From Beijerinckiaceae bacterium (GTDB taxonomy: Bacteria; Pseudomonadota; Alphaproteobacteria; Rhizobiales; Beijerinckiaceae), in contig CANGBX010000008.1 in assembly GCA_947452455.1 (NCBI GenBank), positions 1 through 64,000 of the forward strand: a DNA stretch of 64,000 nucleotides, read 5' to 3'. The translations under genes were made by a program, and so were the position numbers. Shown piece after piece: positions 34,346-44,478 of this stretch (positions are counted from its first letter, which is position 1; each line of letters opens with the position of its first letter). The notes under the pieces are model-generated. The model was given only the letters and a program-made list of their open reading frames with translations. It had not been told where the DNA came from and did no database searches.

Positions 34346-35665
34346 TTATTCGCGTTCGATGCGGATGACTTGCGGTGCGCCCGCGATATAGCCGTCTTTC
34401 ACAACCGCCTCGAGCGCTTCGCGAATGGTGGATTCGGATGTTGCATAGGTGATCAGCACAACCGGCACAGCCTCGGTTGAAGCACTCGCCGCCGCACCGC
34501 GCTTTTGCACGGGCTTGCGCTGCATAATGCTTTCCAGCGAGATCTGGCGCTCTGCCATGCGTGTTGCAATGGCGGCAGCCGCACCGGGGCGATCATGCAC
34601 AGTGAGGCGGATGTAATAGCCGCCCTCATGACGCTGCACAGGAATGCGATCTGCTTTTTCAAGCGACGCGGATGGCAAGCCGAACGGCGCAGAACGAATA
34701 CCCTTGGCAATATCGGCAATGTCAGCAACCACTGCGGAGGCTGTCGCCATGCCGCCTGCGCCGGGGCCAACGAGAGTGAGTTCTTTCACGGCATCGGCAT
34801 CGATCGTCACCGCATTGGTGACACCCATGACTTCCGCGATGGAAGAGGATTTCGGCACCATGGTGGGGTGCACACGCTGTTCAATGCCTTTGCTTGTGCG
34901 CTGTGCGACGCCGAGCAATTTGATGCGATAGCCGAGTTCTTCAGCCGCCTTCAGATCAGCCAGTGTGATCGACTGGATGCCTTCGACATGCACGGCTTCT
35001 GCATCAACCGCCGTGCCGAATGCCAGCGAGGTCAGAATAGCAAGCTTATGCGCGGTGTCGAAACCGCCGATGTCGAATGTCGGATCCGCTTCCGCATAGC
35101 CCAGACGCTGCGCATCGGCCAAGCACTCTTCAAACGAGAGACCTTCCAGTTCCATCCGCGAGAGAATGTAATTGCACGTGCCGTTGAGAATGCCATAGAC
35201 GCGGCTGATCGCATTGCCTGCGAGGCCTTCACGCAGTGTCTTTACAATCGGAATGCCACCAGCAACCGAGGCCTCGAAGGCGAGCGCGACACGTTTGTCT
35301 TCGGCGAGCTTGGCCAGTGCCATGCCATGTTTGGCGAGCAGCGCCTTATTGGCCGTCACGACAGATTTGCCAGCAGCCAGCGCCGCCTCGATGGAGGCGC
35401 GTGCGGGGCCTTCATCGCCGCCGATCAACTCCACGAAGAGATCAATGTCACCGCTTTTGGCGAGCGCCACCGGATCATCGAACCATGTCATGCCTGAGAC
35501 ATCGACACCGCGATCGCGCGACTTGTCGCGCGCCGACACCGCCGTGACTTTGACGGCGCGGCCGGAGCGTGCGGCTAGAGCGCCGCCTTGGCGCTCGAGA
35601 AGACGGATGACAGAAGCGCCGACTGTGCCAAGACCGGCAATGCCAACGCGTAGGGGTTCAGCCAT
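34346..35665 (-). CDS. hom: Homoserine dehydrogenase
   Basis: 439 residues: an N-terminal NAD(P) domain (GIAGLGTVGASVIRLL), the catalytic domain with GGIPIVKTLREGLAGN and GTCNYILSRME, and a C-terminal ACT domain from about 355 (YYIRLTVHDRPGAAAAIATRM) that usually mediates threonine feedback. It reduces aspartate semialdehyde to homoserine for threonine and methionine. It lies between an aminotransferase and glpX, a common alphaproteobacterial order. Confidence 0.96.
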   Translation of the reverse strand: MAEPLRVGIAGLGTVGASVIRLLERQGGALAARSGRAVKVTAVSARDKSRDRGVDVSGMTWFDDPVALAKSGDIDLFVELIGGDEGPARASIEAALAAGKSVVTANKALLAKHGMALAKLAEDKRVALAFEASVAGGIPIVKTLREGLAGNAISRVYGILNGTCNYILSRMELEGLSFEECLADAQRLGYAEADPTFDIGGFDTAHKLAILTSLAFGTAVDAEAVHVEGIQSITLADLKAAEELGYRIKLLGVAQRTSKGIEQRVHPTMVPKSSSIAEVMGVTNAVTIDADAVKELTLVGPGAGGMATASAVVADIADIAKGIRSAPFGLPSASLEKADRIPVQRHEGGYYIRLTVHDRPGAAAAIATRMAERQISLESIMQRKPVQKRGAAASASTEAVPVVLITYATSESTIREALEAVVKDGYIAGAPQVIRIERE

Positions 35666-35772
35666 GATGGGTTCCGGGCCTGACGGGAGCCGTGGGCCCC
35701 TCAGGAGGCCCCGCGACGGGATGCGCTCTTCTGCAATGTTTCAGCGGGGGTTTCAAGGCGCGGCGGTCGACT

Positions 35773-35797
35773 CCCTCTCCCGTTTTACGGGAGAGGG
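35773..35797. repeat. Strong 11-bp stem-loop between aminotransferase and hom
   Basis: CCCTCTCCCGT and ACGGGAGAGGG flank a TTT loop. There is no T-run on either side, so it looks more like a dispersed palindromic element or an mRNA-stabilising hairpin at the 3' end of the aminotransferase gene than a terminator. Confidence 0.6.
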
Positions 35798-35804
35798 TGC
35801 CCCC

Positions 35805-37022
35805 TTAGGCCGGCTTCTTCAGCTCGACCACATTATGGAGCATCGTGTCAGCCCCGTCGAAGAAGCGGCGGATGCCGCGCGCGGCCTGGCGGATGCGCTG
35901 TTCATTCTCGACGATGGCGAGGCGCACAAAGCCATCGCCATGCTCGCCAAAGCCGATGCCCGGCGCCACCGCTACATCGGCCTTTTCGATCAGCAATTTC
36001 GAAAATTCGACGCTGCCCAGATGGCGGAATTTTTCCGGCAAAGGCACCCAGGCAAACATCGTCGCCTGTGGCACAGGAATATCCCAGCCAGCCGCTGCAA
36101 AACTTTCCACCAACACATCGCGGCGCTTCTTATAGATCGAGCGCATTTCGTTGATGCAATCTTCCGGACCATTCAGCGCAGCCGCAGCCGCCACCTGAAT
36201 GGGCGTGAAAGCGCCGTAATCCAGATAGGATTTGACGCGCGCCAGAGCCGCCAGCAGGCGCTCATTGCCCACAGCAAAGCCCATGCGCCAGCCGGCCATG
36301 GAGAAGGTCTTGGACATGGAGGTGAACTCCACGCAGACATCATTGGCGCCATTCACCTGCAACATGGACGGGGGCGGATTGTCATCGAAATAGACTTCGG
36401 CATAAGCCAGATCCGAGAGCACGAAAATTTCGTGCTTCTTGGCGAAAGCCACCAGATCCTTATAAAAATCCAGCGACGCGACATTGGCTGTCGGATTGGC
36501 CGGATAGCACGAGACCACTGCAATGGGCTTTGGAATCGAATGCTGGATCGCGCGCTCAAGCGCCACGAAAAACTCCGGCGTCGGGTCAGCGGGCACTTCG
36601 CGGATGACACCGCCCGCCATCAAGAAGCCGAAAGCATGGATCGGATAGGACGGGTTGGGCACGATCACCACATCGCCCGGCGCGGTAATGGCCTGCGCCA
36701 TATTGGCGAAGCCTTCCTTGGAGCCGAGTGTCGCCACAACCTGCGTGTCGGGATTGAGCTTCACGCCGAAGCGGCGCTCGTAATAAGCCGCCTGCGCCTT
36801 GCGCAGACCTGCAATGCCCTTGGAGGCAGAATAGCGGTCGGTGCGCGGCTTGCCGGCTGTCTCGACCAGCTTTTCAATGACATGTTTGGGGGCCGGCAAA
36901 TCGGGATTACCCATGCCCAGATCCACAATGTCGGCGCCATTGGCACGAGCGGCGGCCTTGAGCCGATTCACCTGCTCGAACACATAAGGTGGCAAACGCC
37001 GCACGCGGTGGAATTCCGACAT
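35805..37022 (-). CDS. PLP-dependent class I aminotransferase (AlaC-like)
   Basis: 405 residues. The PLP lysine lies in TSMSKTFSMAGWRMGFAVG; the phosphate and ring contacts are in GSKEGFAN, SCYPANPTA and LSDLAYAEVYFD. The pattern is that of AlaC/LL-diaminopimelate-aminotransferase-like enzymes, often annotated as alanine or valine-pyruvate transaminase. It is 139 bp upstream of hom on the same strand; the hairpin between them may uncouple expression. Exact amino donor cannot be told. Confidence 0.9.
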   Translation of the reverse strand: MSEFHRVRRLPPYVFEQVNRLKAAARANGADIVDLGMGNPDLPAPKHVIEKLVETAGKPRTDRYSASKGIAGLRKAQAAYYERRFGVKLNPDTQVVATLGSKEGFANMAQAITAPGDVVIVPNPSYPIHAFGFLMAGGVIREVPADPTPEFFVALERAIQHSIPKPIAVVSCYPANPTANVASLDFYKDLVAFAKKHEIFVLSDLAYAEVYFDDNPPPSMLQVNGANDVCVEFTSMSKTFSMAGWRMGFAVGNERLLAALARVKSYLDYGAFTPIQVAAAAALNGPEDCINEMRSIYKKRRDVLVESFAAAGWDIPVPQATMFAWVPLPEKFRHLGSVEFSKLLIEKADVAVAPGIGFGEHGDGFVRLAIVENEQRIRQAARGIRRFFDGADTMLHNVVELKKPA

Positions 37023-37099
37023 CGTCCCTTTTCCTCTTAAAACCTGACCGCTCCGGTCTAACTGATTGCCGGATGGGGGTCTATATTCTCAAAAAAACC

Positions 37100-37555
37100 T
37101 TACCGATATTCACGACCCGGTTGGGCGGGTAGCAGGCTCGGATTGGCGCAGGTCAGGCCTACGCACTCGTCGGTCTTGGTCTTGCGATTGGCGCCCTGTT
37201 CCAGCCCATCGGCCACGGATTTTTCAGGTGCGGCATTGCGGCGACCCGCGATTTTGTCATGGGCACGGCGCGACGACTCAAGGGAGCGCTCTTGCGAGAC
37301 CACTTGATCCTTGGACATGGGCTTGCTGGTCGGTCCGACGCGGGGTGTATGGACCGGCACATAATCTGTCTTGGTGGGGCGTGTTTGCTGCACGAAAGGC
37401 GGCGAAACCGGGGTTTCTGTGCGCAATCCCAATGCCTTAGTGAGCCAGCCCGGCTCATCATCAGCTCGGGCCGGGCTCAGGGCGCCACAAAACGCCGTCG
37501 CCAGAGCTAGGGCCAGCGCCAAAACTTTCCGATCTGTCCCGAGAAAAGCCTTCAT
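37100..37555 (-). CDS. Exported protein of unknown function
   Basis: 151 residues with a signal peptide (hydrophobic VLALALALATAFCGALSPARA) and a short, polar mature part rich in proline, lysine and arginine. Two cysteines near the end (ECVGLTC) could form a disulfide. No family recognised. It precedes and diverges from phaC by about 200 bp. Confidence 0.7.
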   Translation of the reverse strand: MKAFLGTDRKVLALALALATAFCGALSPARADDEPGWLTKALGLRTETPVSPPFVQQTRPTKTDYVPVHTPRVGPTSKPMSKDQVVSQERSLESSRRAHDKIAGRRNAAPEKSVADGLEQGANRKTKTDECVGLTCANPSLLPAQPGREYR

Positions 37556-37757
37556 GAGCCCGTCTCACCTGTTCCTTAGAAAAGGCCCCGGAGCGTGACC
37601 GCCCCCGCCTCAATCCATTTAATCATTGGTGCGAACAATGAATAAAGACCTATTATGTCCGAAACGGGACCGGCGCCAGTGTTCATTCGATGTTTCAGCG
37701 CAGGAATTCGTTTGAAGCTTGATGTGACTGGCTCGCCTGAGGGGAACGGGGCATAAG

Positions 37758-39680
37758 ATGAGCAACGAAATGGCCGAAGCGACTGCCACCAGCGCCAAGG
37801 CTCCCGAGGCACCGATGACAAGCACTGACCGCCAGCAGACCCCTCAGCCCCATCCCAGCGCCCCGAAGGTTGAGGCCGCTCCCCATGCTGCGGGTGCTGA
37901 TGGCGCCATGCCTGTTCCCGACTTTACCGCGCTCTCGCAAAATCTCGCGCGCTTGGTCGAGCAAGGCGGCAAAGCGGCGGCCGCCTATTTCCGCCCCATC
38001 GAAGATGGCCGCGCCAACAATGATATGGCCGATCAGGTTGAAGATGCGGTGAAGACGCTGGGCCACGTTGCCGAACATTGGTTGTCGGACCCCTCGCGCG
38101 CGATGGAAGCGCAGACGAAAATTTCGGGCGACATGCTCCAACTCTGGGCGCACACTTTGCGCAAAATGTCGGGCGAAGACACGCAGCCCGTGCGCGCGCC
38201 CGATCCCGGCGACAAACGTTTTGCAGATCCCGAATGGACCGCAAACCCCATCTACGATTTCCTCGCCCAAGCCTATATGATCACCAATGATTGGGCGAAT
38301 GATCTGATCACGCGCGCTGATACGCTGGAACCCTTTGAACGCGAAAAGGCGCAATTCTATTTGCGCCAGATAGCGGGCGCCGTTTCGCCCTCTAATTTCA
38401 TCGCGACCAATCCGGAACTTTTGCGCACGACACTGGAACAAAGCGGCGAAAATCTCGTGCGTGGCATGCAAATGCTTGCCGAAGATATTGAAGCAGGCCA
38501 TGGCCAGCTGAAAATCCGCCAATCAGATGCCTCCAAATTCGTGCTTGGTCGCGATATGGCGGCTACGCCCGGCAAAGTCATTTATCGCAATGATCTGATG
38601 GAGCTCATCCAATATGCGCCATCAACCGAGACGGTTTACAAGCGCCCGTTGTTGATCTGCCCGCCATGGATCAACAAATTCTATGTGCTCGATCTCAATC
38701 CGGAAAAAAGTTTCATCCGCTGGTGTGTGGCACAAGGCCTCACGGTCTATGTCATCTCGTGGGTCAACCCAGACGAGCGGCAGGCCAGCAAATCTTTCGA
38801 AGATTATATGCGCGAAGGCATTCTCACCGCGCTCGACAAAATCGAGGAAACATCGGGCGAGAAACATGTCACGGCCATCGGCTATTGCGTGGGCGGCACA
38901 TTGCTCGCCATTGCGAGCGCCTGGATGGCAGCCACGGGCGATGACCGCATCGACAGCCTCACCTTCCTGACCACGCAGGTTGATTTCACCGATGCGGGCG
39001 AGCTGAAACTTTTTGTCGATCAGGTGCGCATCAAAGCCATCGAAGAGAAGATGAAAGAGACGGGCTATCTGGAAGGGTCGAAAATGGCGACCGCTTTCAA
39101 CATGCTGCGCCCCAACGAGCTCATCTGGAATTATGTGGTCAATAATTATCTGAAGGGCAAAGAACCCATGCCCTTCGATCTGCTGGTGTGGAATTCAGAT
39201 TCCACCCGCATGCCGGCGGCCAATCATTCTTTCTATCTGCGCAATTGCTATCTTGAAAACAATCTCACCCAAGGGCGATTGGATTTTGGTGGGCAGCGGC
39301 TTGATCTGAAGAAGGTCACGATTCCCGTCTATCATCTGGCGGCAAGAGAAGATCACATTGCCCCTGCCCGCTCGGTCTATACGGGTGCGGGCTATTTTGG
39401 CGGTGATGTGCGCTATGTGCTGGCAGGCTCGGGCCATATTGCCGGCGTTGTGAATCCGGCCGCCAAAGCCAAATATCAATATTGGTCTGGCCCTGCTGTT
39501 GCCGGCTCGTTTGATGATTGGGTGGCACATGCCACAGAAACGCCGGGCTCGTGGTGGACAGACTGGATCAAATGGATCGACGCGCAAGCGCCAGACCGCG
39601 TGCCTGCACGCGAACCCGGTGGCGGGAAACTGACGCCACTCTGCGACGCACCCGGAGACTATGTGCGCGTGAAAGCGTGA
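37758..39680 (+). CDS. phaC: Class I poly(3-hydroxyalkanoate) synthase
   Basis: 640 residues. The lipase-like box is GYCVGG with nucleophile Cys377. The PhaC N-terminal domain ([17 protein letters not shown]) and the long C-terminal half with REDHIAP and [10 protein letters not shown] (catalytic Asp and His) are complete. About 55 extra alanine- and proline-rich residues precede the usual start. It polymerises 3-hydroxybutyryl-CoA into storage polyester at granules. A terminator follows immediately. Confidence 0.96.
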   Translation: MSNEMAEATATSAKAPEAPMTSTDRQQTPQPHPSAPKVEAAPHAAGADGAMPVPDFTALSQNLARLVEQGGKAAAAYFRPIEDGRANNDMADQVEDAVKTLGHVAEHWLSDPSRAMEAQTKISGDMLQLWAHTLRKMSGEDTQPVRAPDPGDKRFADPEWTANPIYDFLAQAYMITNDWANDLITRADTLEPFEREKAQFYLRQIAGAVSPSNFIATNPELLRTTLEQSGENLVRGMQMLAEDIEAGHGQLKIRQSDASKFVLGRDMAATPGKVIYRNDLMELIQYAPSTETVYKRPLLICPPWINKFYVLDLNPEKSFIRWCVAQGLTVYVISWVNPDERQASKSFEDYMREGILTALDKIEETSGEKHVTAIGYCVGGTLLAIASAWMAATGDDRIDSLTFLTTQVDFTDAGELKLFVDQVRIKAIEEKMKETGYLEGSKMATAFNMLRPNELIWNYVVNNYLKGKEPMPFDLLVWNSDSTRMPAANHSFYLRNCYLENNLTQGRLDFGGQRLDLKKVTIPVYHLAAREDHIAPARSVYTGAGYFGGDVRYVLAGSGHIAGVVNPAAKAKYQYWSGPAVAGSFDDWVAHATETPGSWWTDWIKWIDAQAPDRVPAREPGGGKLTPLCDAPGDYVRVKA

Positions 39681-39682
39681 GA

Positions 39683-39719
39683 CAAAAAAGGCCCGCGAGA
39701 TGCGGGCCTTTTTATTTTT
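39683..39719. terminator. Bidirectional terminator between phaC and fadL-like gene
   Basis: GGCCCGC (39690-39696) pairs with GCGGGCC (39702-39708), with an A-run before and a T-run after, serving both convergent genes. Confidence 0.9.
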
Positions 39720-39732
39720 CAAATCACAAAAC

Positions 39733-41022
39733 TTATTTAGTGATCATCGCCTTGTTTGTGGCCTTCTTCGGCTCAGCGCCGAGCTTATAGTTCAGGCCGA
39801 TCGAGATGATGTCGGTGTGAGCTTTCACGTCAGCAGAGAAAGAAGCGCCCGGAATGGTCGCCTGTGTAATCGTACCATTACGCACGAAGAGATGTGCATA
39901 GGACGCATCAATACTCATACGCTCGTCGAGCTTGTAGGTTGCACCGAGAGTTGCCCAGATACGGTCGCCATCAGGGATGCGCGCCGAGCGATTGTCATTC
40001 TGAACTGGCGACTTCTCGAAAGCCGTGCCAGCGCGGAACGTCCAGTTCGGGTTCCACTTGTATTCGCCACCACCCGAGACCATCCAAGCATCATGATAGT
40101 TAAATACAAGGGTGGTCTTGAGTGAATTGTCAGACTTCACGATAACCGGGAAGTTACGCCAAACGCTCCACCGCGTGAATTCCGCGCCAGCCAGCAAGGT
40201 GATGTCAGAGGTCAAATCATGACGCACGCCGAATGAGAACACATCGGGGAGCGCGATTTTGGCACGGATCGGAGAATCGCTTGTCATGGCTCCGGAGCTC
40301 ACCGAGAAGGTATAAGCATCGCCATTCAAGCCAGGGGTCATCTTCGAGCGATAGCCAAAACCGACTTCTGTGCCCTTCAAAACTTTGTAGGTCGCGCCAG
40401 CTGTGAAGCCTAGGCTCAGCGGATCAAATCCACGCAATTCCGAAGTCGTGGTCGGCGCCAAGCCTAAACCTGGGATATAGGCGGCATTGTTCATGCGAAC
40501 ATAAGTCCGTTGCACTTGGACACCAACACCGACCGAAAAATCATCAGTGACCTTATAAGCAACAGTCGGATTCAGATTGGTCGTCATCAATTGCGAGGTA
40601 CGGTTGTAGTAACGACCATTGGTCGACCAATCGTTCGGGGCCATCGTGCCCAGACCAAACGGGACGTTCAGACCAAGACCCAACCAGATCTTGTCGCTGA
40701 ACTGATAGGACATGTAGCCGGCTGGAACGACAGCATCGACACCAATATCGCCCGACTTGGCGCCAGTGCTGTCGGTCATATTGGCATAGGGGATGATGCC
40801 CGAGCCAATAATCGAAAACTGCATGCCGCTCGTTTTTGAGAGCGTGGCTGGGTTCCAGAACATGGACGACAGTCCGCCATTGCCCGCAGCAACGCCAGCA
40901 AAAGCTGAGCCCATGGCTTCAGCGCTCTGTTCGCGCAACGCGAAAGCGCCCGCATGGGCAGTTGCGGTGGCAGCAAGGATGGAAACAGCGGCAAAACTTG
41001 CCAGCTTGAAGCTCTTGGACAT
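39733..41022 (-). CDS. FadL/OmpP1/TodX-type outer membrane transport protein
   Basis: 429 residues. The signal peptide ends at ATAHAGAFALREQSAEAMG, where GAFAL-x-EQS is the mature N-terminus of the FadL family. Then come AGNGGLSSMFWNPATL and many alternating beta strands, ending with a long C-terminal strand. It forms a 14-strand barrel for uptake of fatty acids or other hydrophobic compounds. The 213 bp upstream are AT-rich and hold no gene. Confidence 0.9.
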   Translation of the reverse strand: MSKSFKLASFAAVSILAATATAHAGAFALREQSAEAMGSAFAGVAAGNGGLSSMFWNPATLSKTSGMQFSIIGSGIIPYANMTDSTGAKSGDIGVDAVVPAGYMSYQFSDKIWLGLGLNVPFGLGTMAPNDWSTNGRYYNRTSQLMTTNLNPTVAYKVTDDFSVGVGVQVQRTYVRMNNAAYIPGLGLAPTTTSELRGFDPLSLGFTAGATYKVLKGTEVGFGYRSKMTPGLNGDAYTFSVSSGAMTSDSPIRAKIALPDVFSFGVRHDLTSDITLLAGAEFTRWSVWRNFPVIVKSDNSLKTTLVFNYHDAWMVSGGGEYKWNPNWTFRAGTAFEKSPVQNDNRSARIPDGDRIWATLGATYKLDERMSIDASYAHLFVRNGTITQATIPGASFSADVKAHTDIISIGLNYKLGAEPKKATNKAMITK

Positions 41023-41235
41023 TCCGTAATTCCCCGATTCACGGCTGATTATGCAGCCTTAACCGAGACAATACGATTGTGCTTGAAACGTAACAATAGA
41101 CGTTTCAAGATTAGGAATCTTATAAAATGCATTAGGAAATAAATATAAATAATTGAAATTATTAAAAAAATACTTTTTTATGAGCCCCTGTTAAGATGAA
41201 GCAATGCGTAATTACGCCCCTTTATGACATTTTTA

Positions 41236-42153
41236 TCACAACTCCACCCCCAGCATCAGCGACAAATTCTGCACAGCCGCGCCTGATGCGCCTTTGCCCA
41301 GATTGTCCAAACGCGCGATCAGAACGGCGTGGCCATGCCCGGCATTGGCCACCACACGAATGTCGAGCTGATTGGTGTCATTGAGCGCTTGCGCATCCAA
41401 CTTGCCATTGGCTTCCGCCGGAACAACAGACACAAATGTGCTGCCTTGATAATGCTTTGCCAGCGCTGCTTCAAAATCTGCTGCAGCTGGCTTTCCGGGC
41501 AGACTGGCCAGATGCAGCGGGATCGAGACGATCATGCCCTGCCGGAAATTGCCAACGGAGGGCACGAAGAGCACGCGCGTCTCAAGCTTCGCATAGGCCT
41601 GAATTTCGGGAATGTGCTTGTGCTCGAGACCCAAAGCATAAAGCTCGAAAGGTGCGGCAGCACCCGCCTCATAGGCCTCGATCATGGCCTTGCCACCCCC
41701 CGAATAGCCCGAGACCGCATTGATGGTCAGCGCTGTTGTGGGGGCCAACAGGCCCGCCTCGACAAGCGGGCGCAGAAGCGCGATCGCGCCTGTCGCATAA
41801 CAGCCGGGATTGGCAACCCGCCGTGCAGCAGCAACGGCATCTCCCTGCCCTTTGGTCAGTTCGGGGAAACCATAGGTCCAGCCTGCGGCAACACGATGGG
41901 CGGTCGAGGCATCCAGAATGCGCGGGCCACCGCCGGGCAGGCTGTCAGCCAGCGCAACTGTCTCCTTGGCAGCCTCATCGGGCAGGCAGAGCACGACCAC
42001 ATCGACGCCTGCCATCAGGGCGCGCTTGGCCTGCGGGTCTTTGCGCTGGGCCGGATCGATGCTGACGAGCTCTACGCCGGGCTTGCCGGACAGGCGCTCG
42101 CGAATGCCCAGACCCGTTGTGCCAGCCTCGCCATCGATGAAAATCCGCGCCAT
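41236..42153 (-). CDS. argC: N-acetyl-gamma-glutamyl-phosphate reductase (type 2)
   Basis: 305 residues from the ATG at 42153 ([15 protein letters not shown]); an in-frame start at 42168 adds five residues. The catalytic cysteine is in [14 protein letters not shown], and [14 protein letters not shown] is present. The short length and N-terminus are those of the type 2 enzyme. It reduces N-acetylglutamyl phosphate in arginine synthesis. Confidence 0.95.
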   Translation of the reverse strand: MARIFIDGEAGTTGLGIRERLSGKPGVELVSIDPAQRKDPQAKRALMAGVDVVVLCLPDEAAKETVALADSLPGGGPRILDASTAHRVAAGWTYGFPELTKGQGDAVAAARRVANPGCYATGAIALLRPLVEAGLLAPTTALTINAVSGYSGGGKAMIEAYEAGAAAPFELYALGLEHKHIPEIQAYAKLETRVLFVPSVGNFRQGMIVSIPLHLASLPGKPAAADFEAALAKHYQGSTFVSVVPAEANGKLDAQALNDTNQLDIRVVANAGHGHAVLIARLDNLGKGASGAAVQNLSLMLGVEL

Positions 42154-42226
42154 CGCCCTGCTCCCCAAAATCCTGCCGCCTCGTCGCGCTTTGTTCTGTC
42201 GCAGTCAACTCAAAAGAAAAGACCCG

Positions 42227-42256
42227 CCAAAAGAAAAGCCCCGGCATGCCGGGGCT
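42227..42256 (-). terminator. Terminator of the small ORF at 42285-42371
   Basis: A perfect 20-bp palindrome (AGCCCCGGCA with its complement, 42237-42256) is followed on the minus strand by TTTCTTTTG. It lies 28 bp after the stop codon of the microprotein gene. Confidence 0.8.
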
Positions 42257-42284
42257 CTTTCAAATGCTGTCAGTTCGCTTCTTC

Positions 42285-42371
42285 TTAGGAAAAGAAAGGA
42301 ACCAGTGCAGCAATCGCTGTCAGGACAACGCCAGTGCTGACGGCGAAAAGTTCAACGCGGTTCTCAACCAT
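42285..42371 (-). CDS. 28-residue hydrophobic microprotein
   Basis: ATG at 42371 with GGAG seven bases upstream; stop TAA at 42287-42285. The peptide begins MVENRVELFAVSTG, then has one hydrophobic stretch rich in Val, Leu, Ala and Ile, and ends VPFFS. That is one short membrane segment with a charged cytoplasmic N-terminus. A possible promoter upstream and a strong terminator downstream make it a self-contained unit. No family recognised; small subunits of membrane complexes have this look. Confidence 0.6.
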   Translation of the reverse strand: MVENRVELFAVSTGVVLTAIAALVPFFS

Positions 42372-42397
42372 TTTTAGTCTCCGGTTTGGTGCGGTGC

Positions 42398-42450
42398 AAA
42401 ATTGCTTAGGTGCACTGCATATAAGCCGGAATAAGCGATCGACAAGCGCT
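42398..42450 (-). promoter_or_regulatory. Possible promoter of the 28-residue microprotein
   Basis: On the minus strand TTGTCG is followed after about 16 bases by TATATG, roughly 50 bases before the ATG at 42371. The match to sigma-70 consensus is moderate. Confidence 0.4.
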
Positions 42451-42542
42451 GTAGATGGGGGACTGCCATGCGCTTAACGCATGGGTCATTAAGCTTTCGT
42501 CAAGAATCGGCCCCGCGCATGCGAAGCTCGCATAACTTTCTT

Positions 42543-43793
42543 CTATTGGTTCGATTTCAGCTGCACATCCACCAGCGCGAAAAAGGTCGAGGGGTCGCTG
42601 ATGGAGGATAGGCGCGCCACAGGCACGGGGGCGCCGCGTGATTTGAGGCTGAGGGTGAAGTTTTTCGACTCGCGCAGGAAGTCTTGCGCTGAGCGGGCCA
42701 GCGGCAAAGCCGCAGGATCGCCACCCAAAAGCATGGGAAGCATTTGCCCGACGATCATGGAGGCCTCCGAGCGCAAAGCCGGAGCGCTCTTGCCCTGCTG
42801 GCTCGCCGCATAAGCAAAGCCATTCTCAACAGCGCCTTCATTCACGAAGCGAATGTCGATCTGCGAAATATTGGCGAGCATAAGTGCTGCCAGTTTCTGC
42901 TCGGGCACCCCACCGCTCAACAGCGAGGGATCAATATTGCCGAAAGTGCCAGACAGCATCAGGCGGCCCACATTGACCCCCGTGAGCGCATAATTCTCGA
43001 TCATAAGATCGCGCTTGAGCGGATCGTAACGCATCTGCCCGGCAAGGGAGAATTCGAGTTTCTTATAGCCCATATCGGCAAAAGCCTGCCCGCCTTCGGA
43101 AGTCGGTGGCAGTTCAATCGACAGGCCATTGATTTCGGCAACCGAGCGCACGGGCATGGCGCCTTCATATTGCGTCGTTGCATTGACGCCAGCGAGAGAT
43201 ATGCGCATGCGATTGCCGCCCGGCGCAGTGGCTTTGACATTCTCATCGGCGCCCGACCATTCAAAGCCGGCCCAGACGAATTTTTCGGCGCGAAAATCAA
43301 TATCTTCCGGACGGCCCGCCAGAACGGCTTTCAACAAAGAGGCAAAATCCGCGCGTTCAATATCGAGCGCCCGCACCTTCAACTGGCTGGTGCCTTTGGT
43401 GTCCGACATGCGCAAATCCATGTCGACACCATCGAGTGTGATCCGCGCGACGCGGCCCTGATCAATGCCGCTCATCATAATCGGCGCAAAAATCATTGTG
43501 CCGTCATCGCCCGAAAAAGTCAGGCCATTGATCGTCATGCGATCAGCCTTGAGACGCGACAGCAATTCGAGCTGGATCTTTTCATCGCCCGTCGTTTCGA
43601 GCAGGCGGCGCACCTCATCGGCGGAGAGATTGCTATTGATGACCTCGACACGCGCGATGCGGGTCAAGCCCCGGTCTTCACGGCTTGTCAGATTGTCGAG
43701 AATGACGTCCCCGGCAAAGGCGGGGGATGCGATAAAAGATAGCGCAACAAGAACAGCCGCCGTGAGCCGGCGAAAATAAGAAGAGCAAGACAT
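42543..43793 (-). CDS. Exported protein of unknown function, AsmA/DUF-like repeats of beta strands
   Basis: 416 residues from the ATG at 43793, chosen because a signal peptide follows at once (LTAAVLVALSFIASPAFAGD). The mature protein lacks cysteine and alternates short strands such as RMTINGLTFSGDDGTMIFAP and RVARITLDGVDMDLRM. It looks like an extended periplasmic beta-rich protein. No family confirmed. It lies 73 bp below the MucR-like gene on the same strand. Confidence 0.7.
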   Translation of the reverse strand: MSCSSYFRRLTAAVLVALSFIASPAFAGDVILDNLTSREDRGLTRIARVEVINSNLSADEVRRLLETTGDEKIQLELLSRLKADRMTINGLTFSGDDGTMIFAPIMMSGIDQGRVARITLDGVDMDLRMSDTKGTSQLKVRALDIERADFASLLKAVLAGRPEDIDFRAEKFVWAGFEWSGADENVKATAPGGNRMRISLAGVNATTQYEGAMPVRSVAEINGLSIELPPTSEGGQAFADMGYKKLEFSLAGQMRYDPLKRDLMIENYALTGVNVGRLMLSGTFGNIDPSLLSGGVPEQKLAALMLANISQIDIRFVNEGAVENGFAYAASQQGKSAPALRSEASMIVGQMLPMLLGGDPAALPLARSAQDFLRESKNFTLSLKSRGAPVPVARLSSISDPSTFFALVDVQLKSNQ

Positions 43794-43866
43794 CAGCAAG
43801 AATCCAGGGAGAGAGGAGCGCCCAAAATGCCGGACGCGCCTTCTATGCGCAAGCGACCTTGGGCGG

Positions 43867-44304
43867 CTATTTCTTCTTGACCGGTGGGCGGCGTTGGCCA
43901 AGGCCGATCTTCTTGGCCATTTCAGAACGCGCCTCCGCATAATTGGGGGCCACCATGGGATAGTCTGATGGCAAATCCCATTTCAGACGATATTCCTGCG
44001 GCGTCATCTGATGGGCCGTGCCCAAATGGCGCTTGAGCGAGCGAAAGGCCTGCCCGTCTTCAAGACAGACGATGCGGTCTGGATACAGAGTTTCAGACAC
44101 CGGAACAGCGGGCTTTTGCTGGGGCGCAGCCAAACCCAAAACAGCCCCCGCTTCCGCGCCTGCCAAATTGCGCAGAGATTGGTGGATCGTCTTCAAAAGC
44201 TCGGGCAAATCGGCGGCTGGTAGCGAATTATTGGCCACATAGGCGGCCGCAACTTCGGCAGCGAGATGAATAAAGTCATCGGCGTCAGCGGGATTATGAT
44301 CCAT
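43867..44304 (-). CDS. MucR/Ros-family transcriptional regulator
   Basis: 145 residues from the ATG at 44304 (MDHNPADADDFIHLAA). The single zinc-finger-like motif reads CLEDGQAFRSLKRHLGTAH, with QMTPQEYRLKWDLPSDYPMVAPNYAE after it, as in MucR and Ros. The second cysteine of the classical finger is replaced by Asp, as is common in MucR. Members bind AT-rich DNA and control surface polysaccharides and cell-cycle genes. The basic tail PPVKKK is typical. Confidence 0.92.
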   Translation of the reverse strand: MDHNPADADDFIHLAAEVAAAYVANNSLPAADLPELLKTIHQSLRNLAGAEAGAVLGLAAPQQKPAVPVSETLYPDRIVCLEDGQAFRSLKRHLGTAHQMTPQEYRLKWDLPSDYPMVAPNYAEARSEMAKKIGLGQRRPPVKKK

Positions 44305-44478
44305 TGGAAACTCACGGGGATTAGGTTGATGCCCAATATGGGCCTGATATCCCAAAACTAGCCCAGCGGTAGACCAATGTAAACGTGGAAAAAAACTCAA
44401 GTTCCTGCAAAGGAACGAGAATTTTTTGAAAGCGCGGAACTATTTCTTGCTGCGCTGCAACAAACCGAAAAATCAAGC

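Noticed and set aside
34505-35497. 330-codon plus-strand open frame
   Set aside because: Antisense of hom; no recognisable motif and cysteine/histidine-rich composition of a shadow frame.
35214-37040. 608-codon open frame on the plus strand
   Set aside because: It lies antisense to hom and the aminotransferase, both with full motifs; its translation is rich in Arg, His and Ala with no domain, as expected from codon bias on the other strand.
42744-43742. 332-codon plus-strand open frame
   Set aside because: Antisense of the exported protein at 42543-43793, which has a signal peptide and a sensible start.
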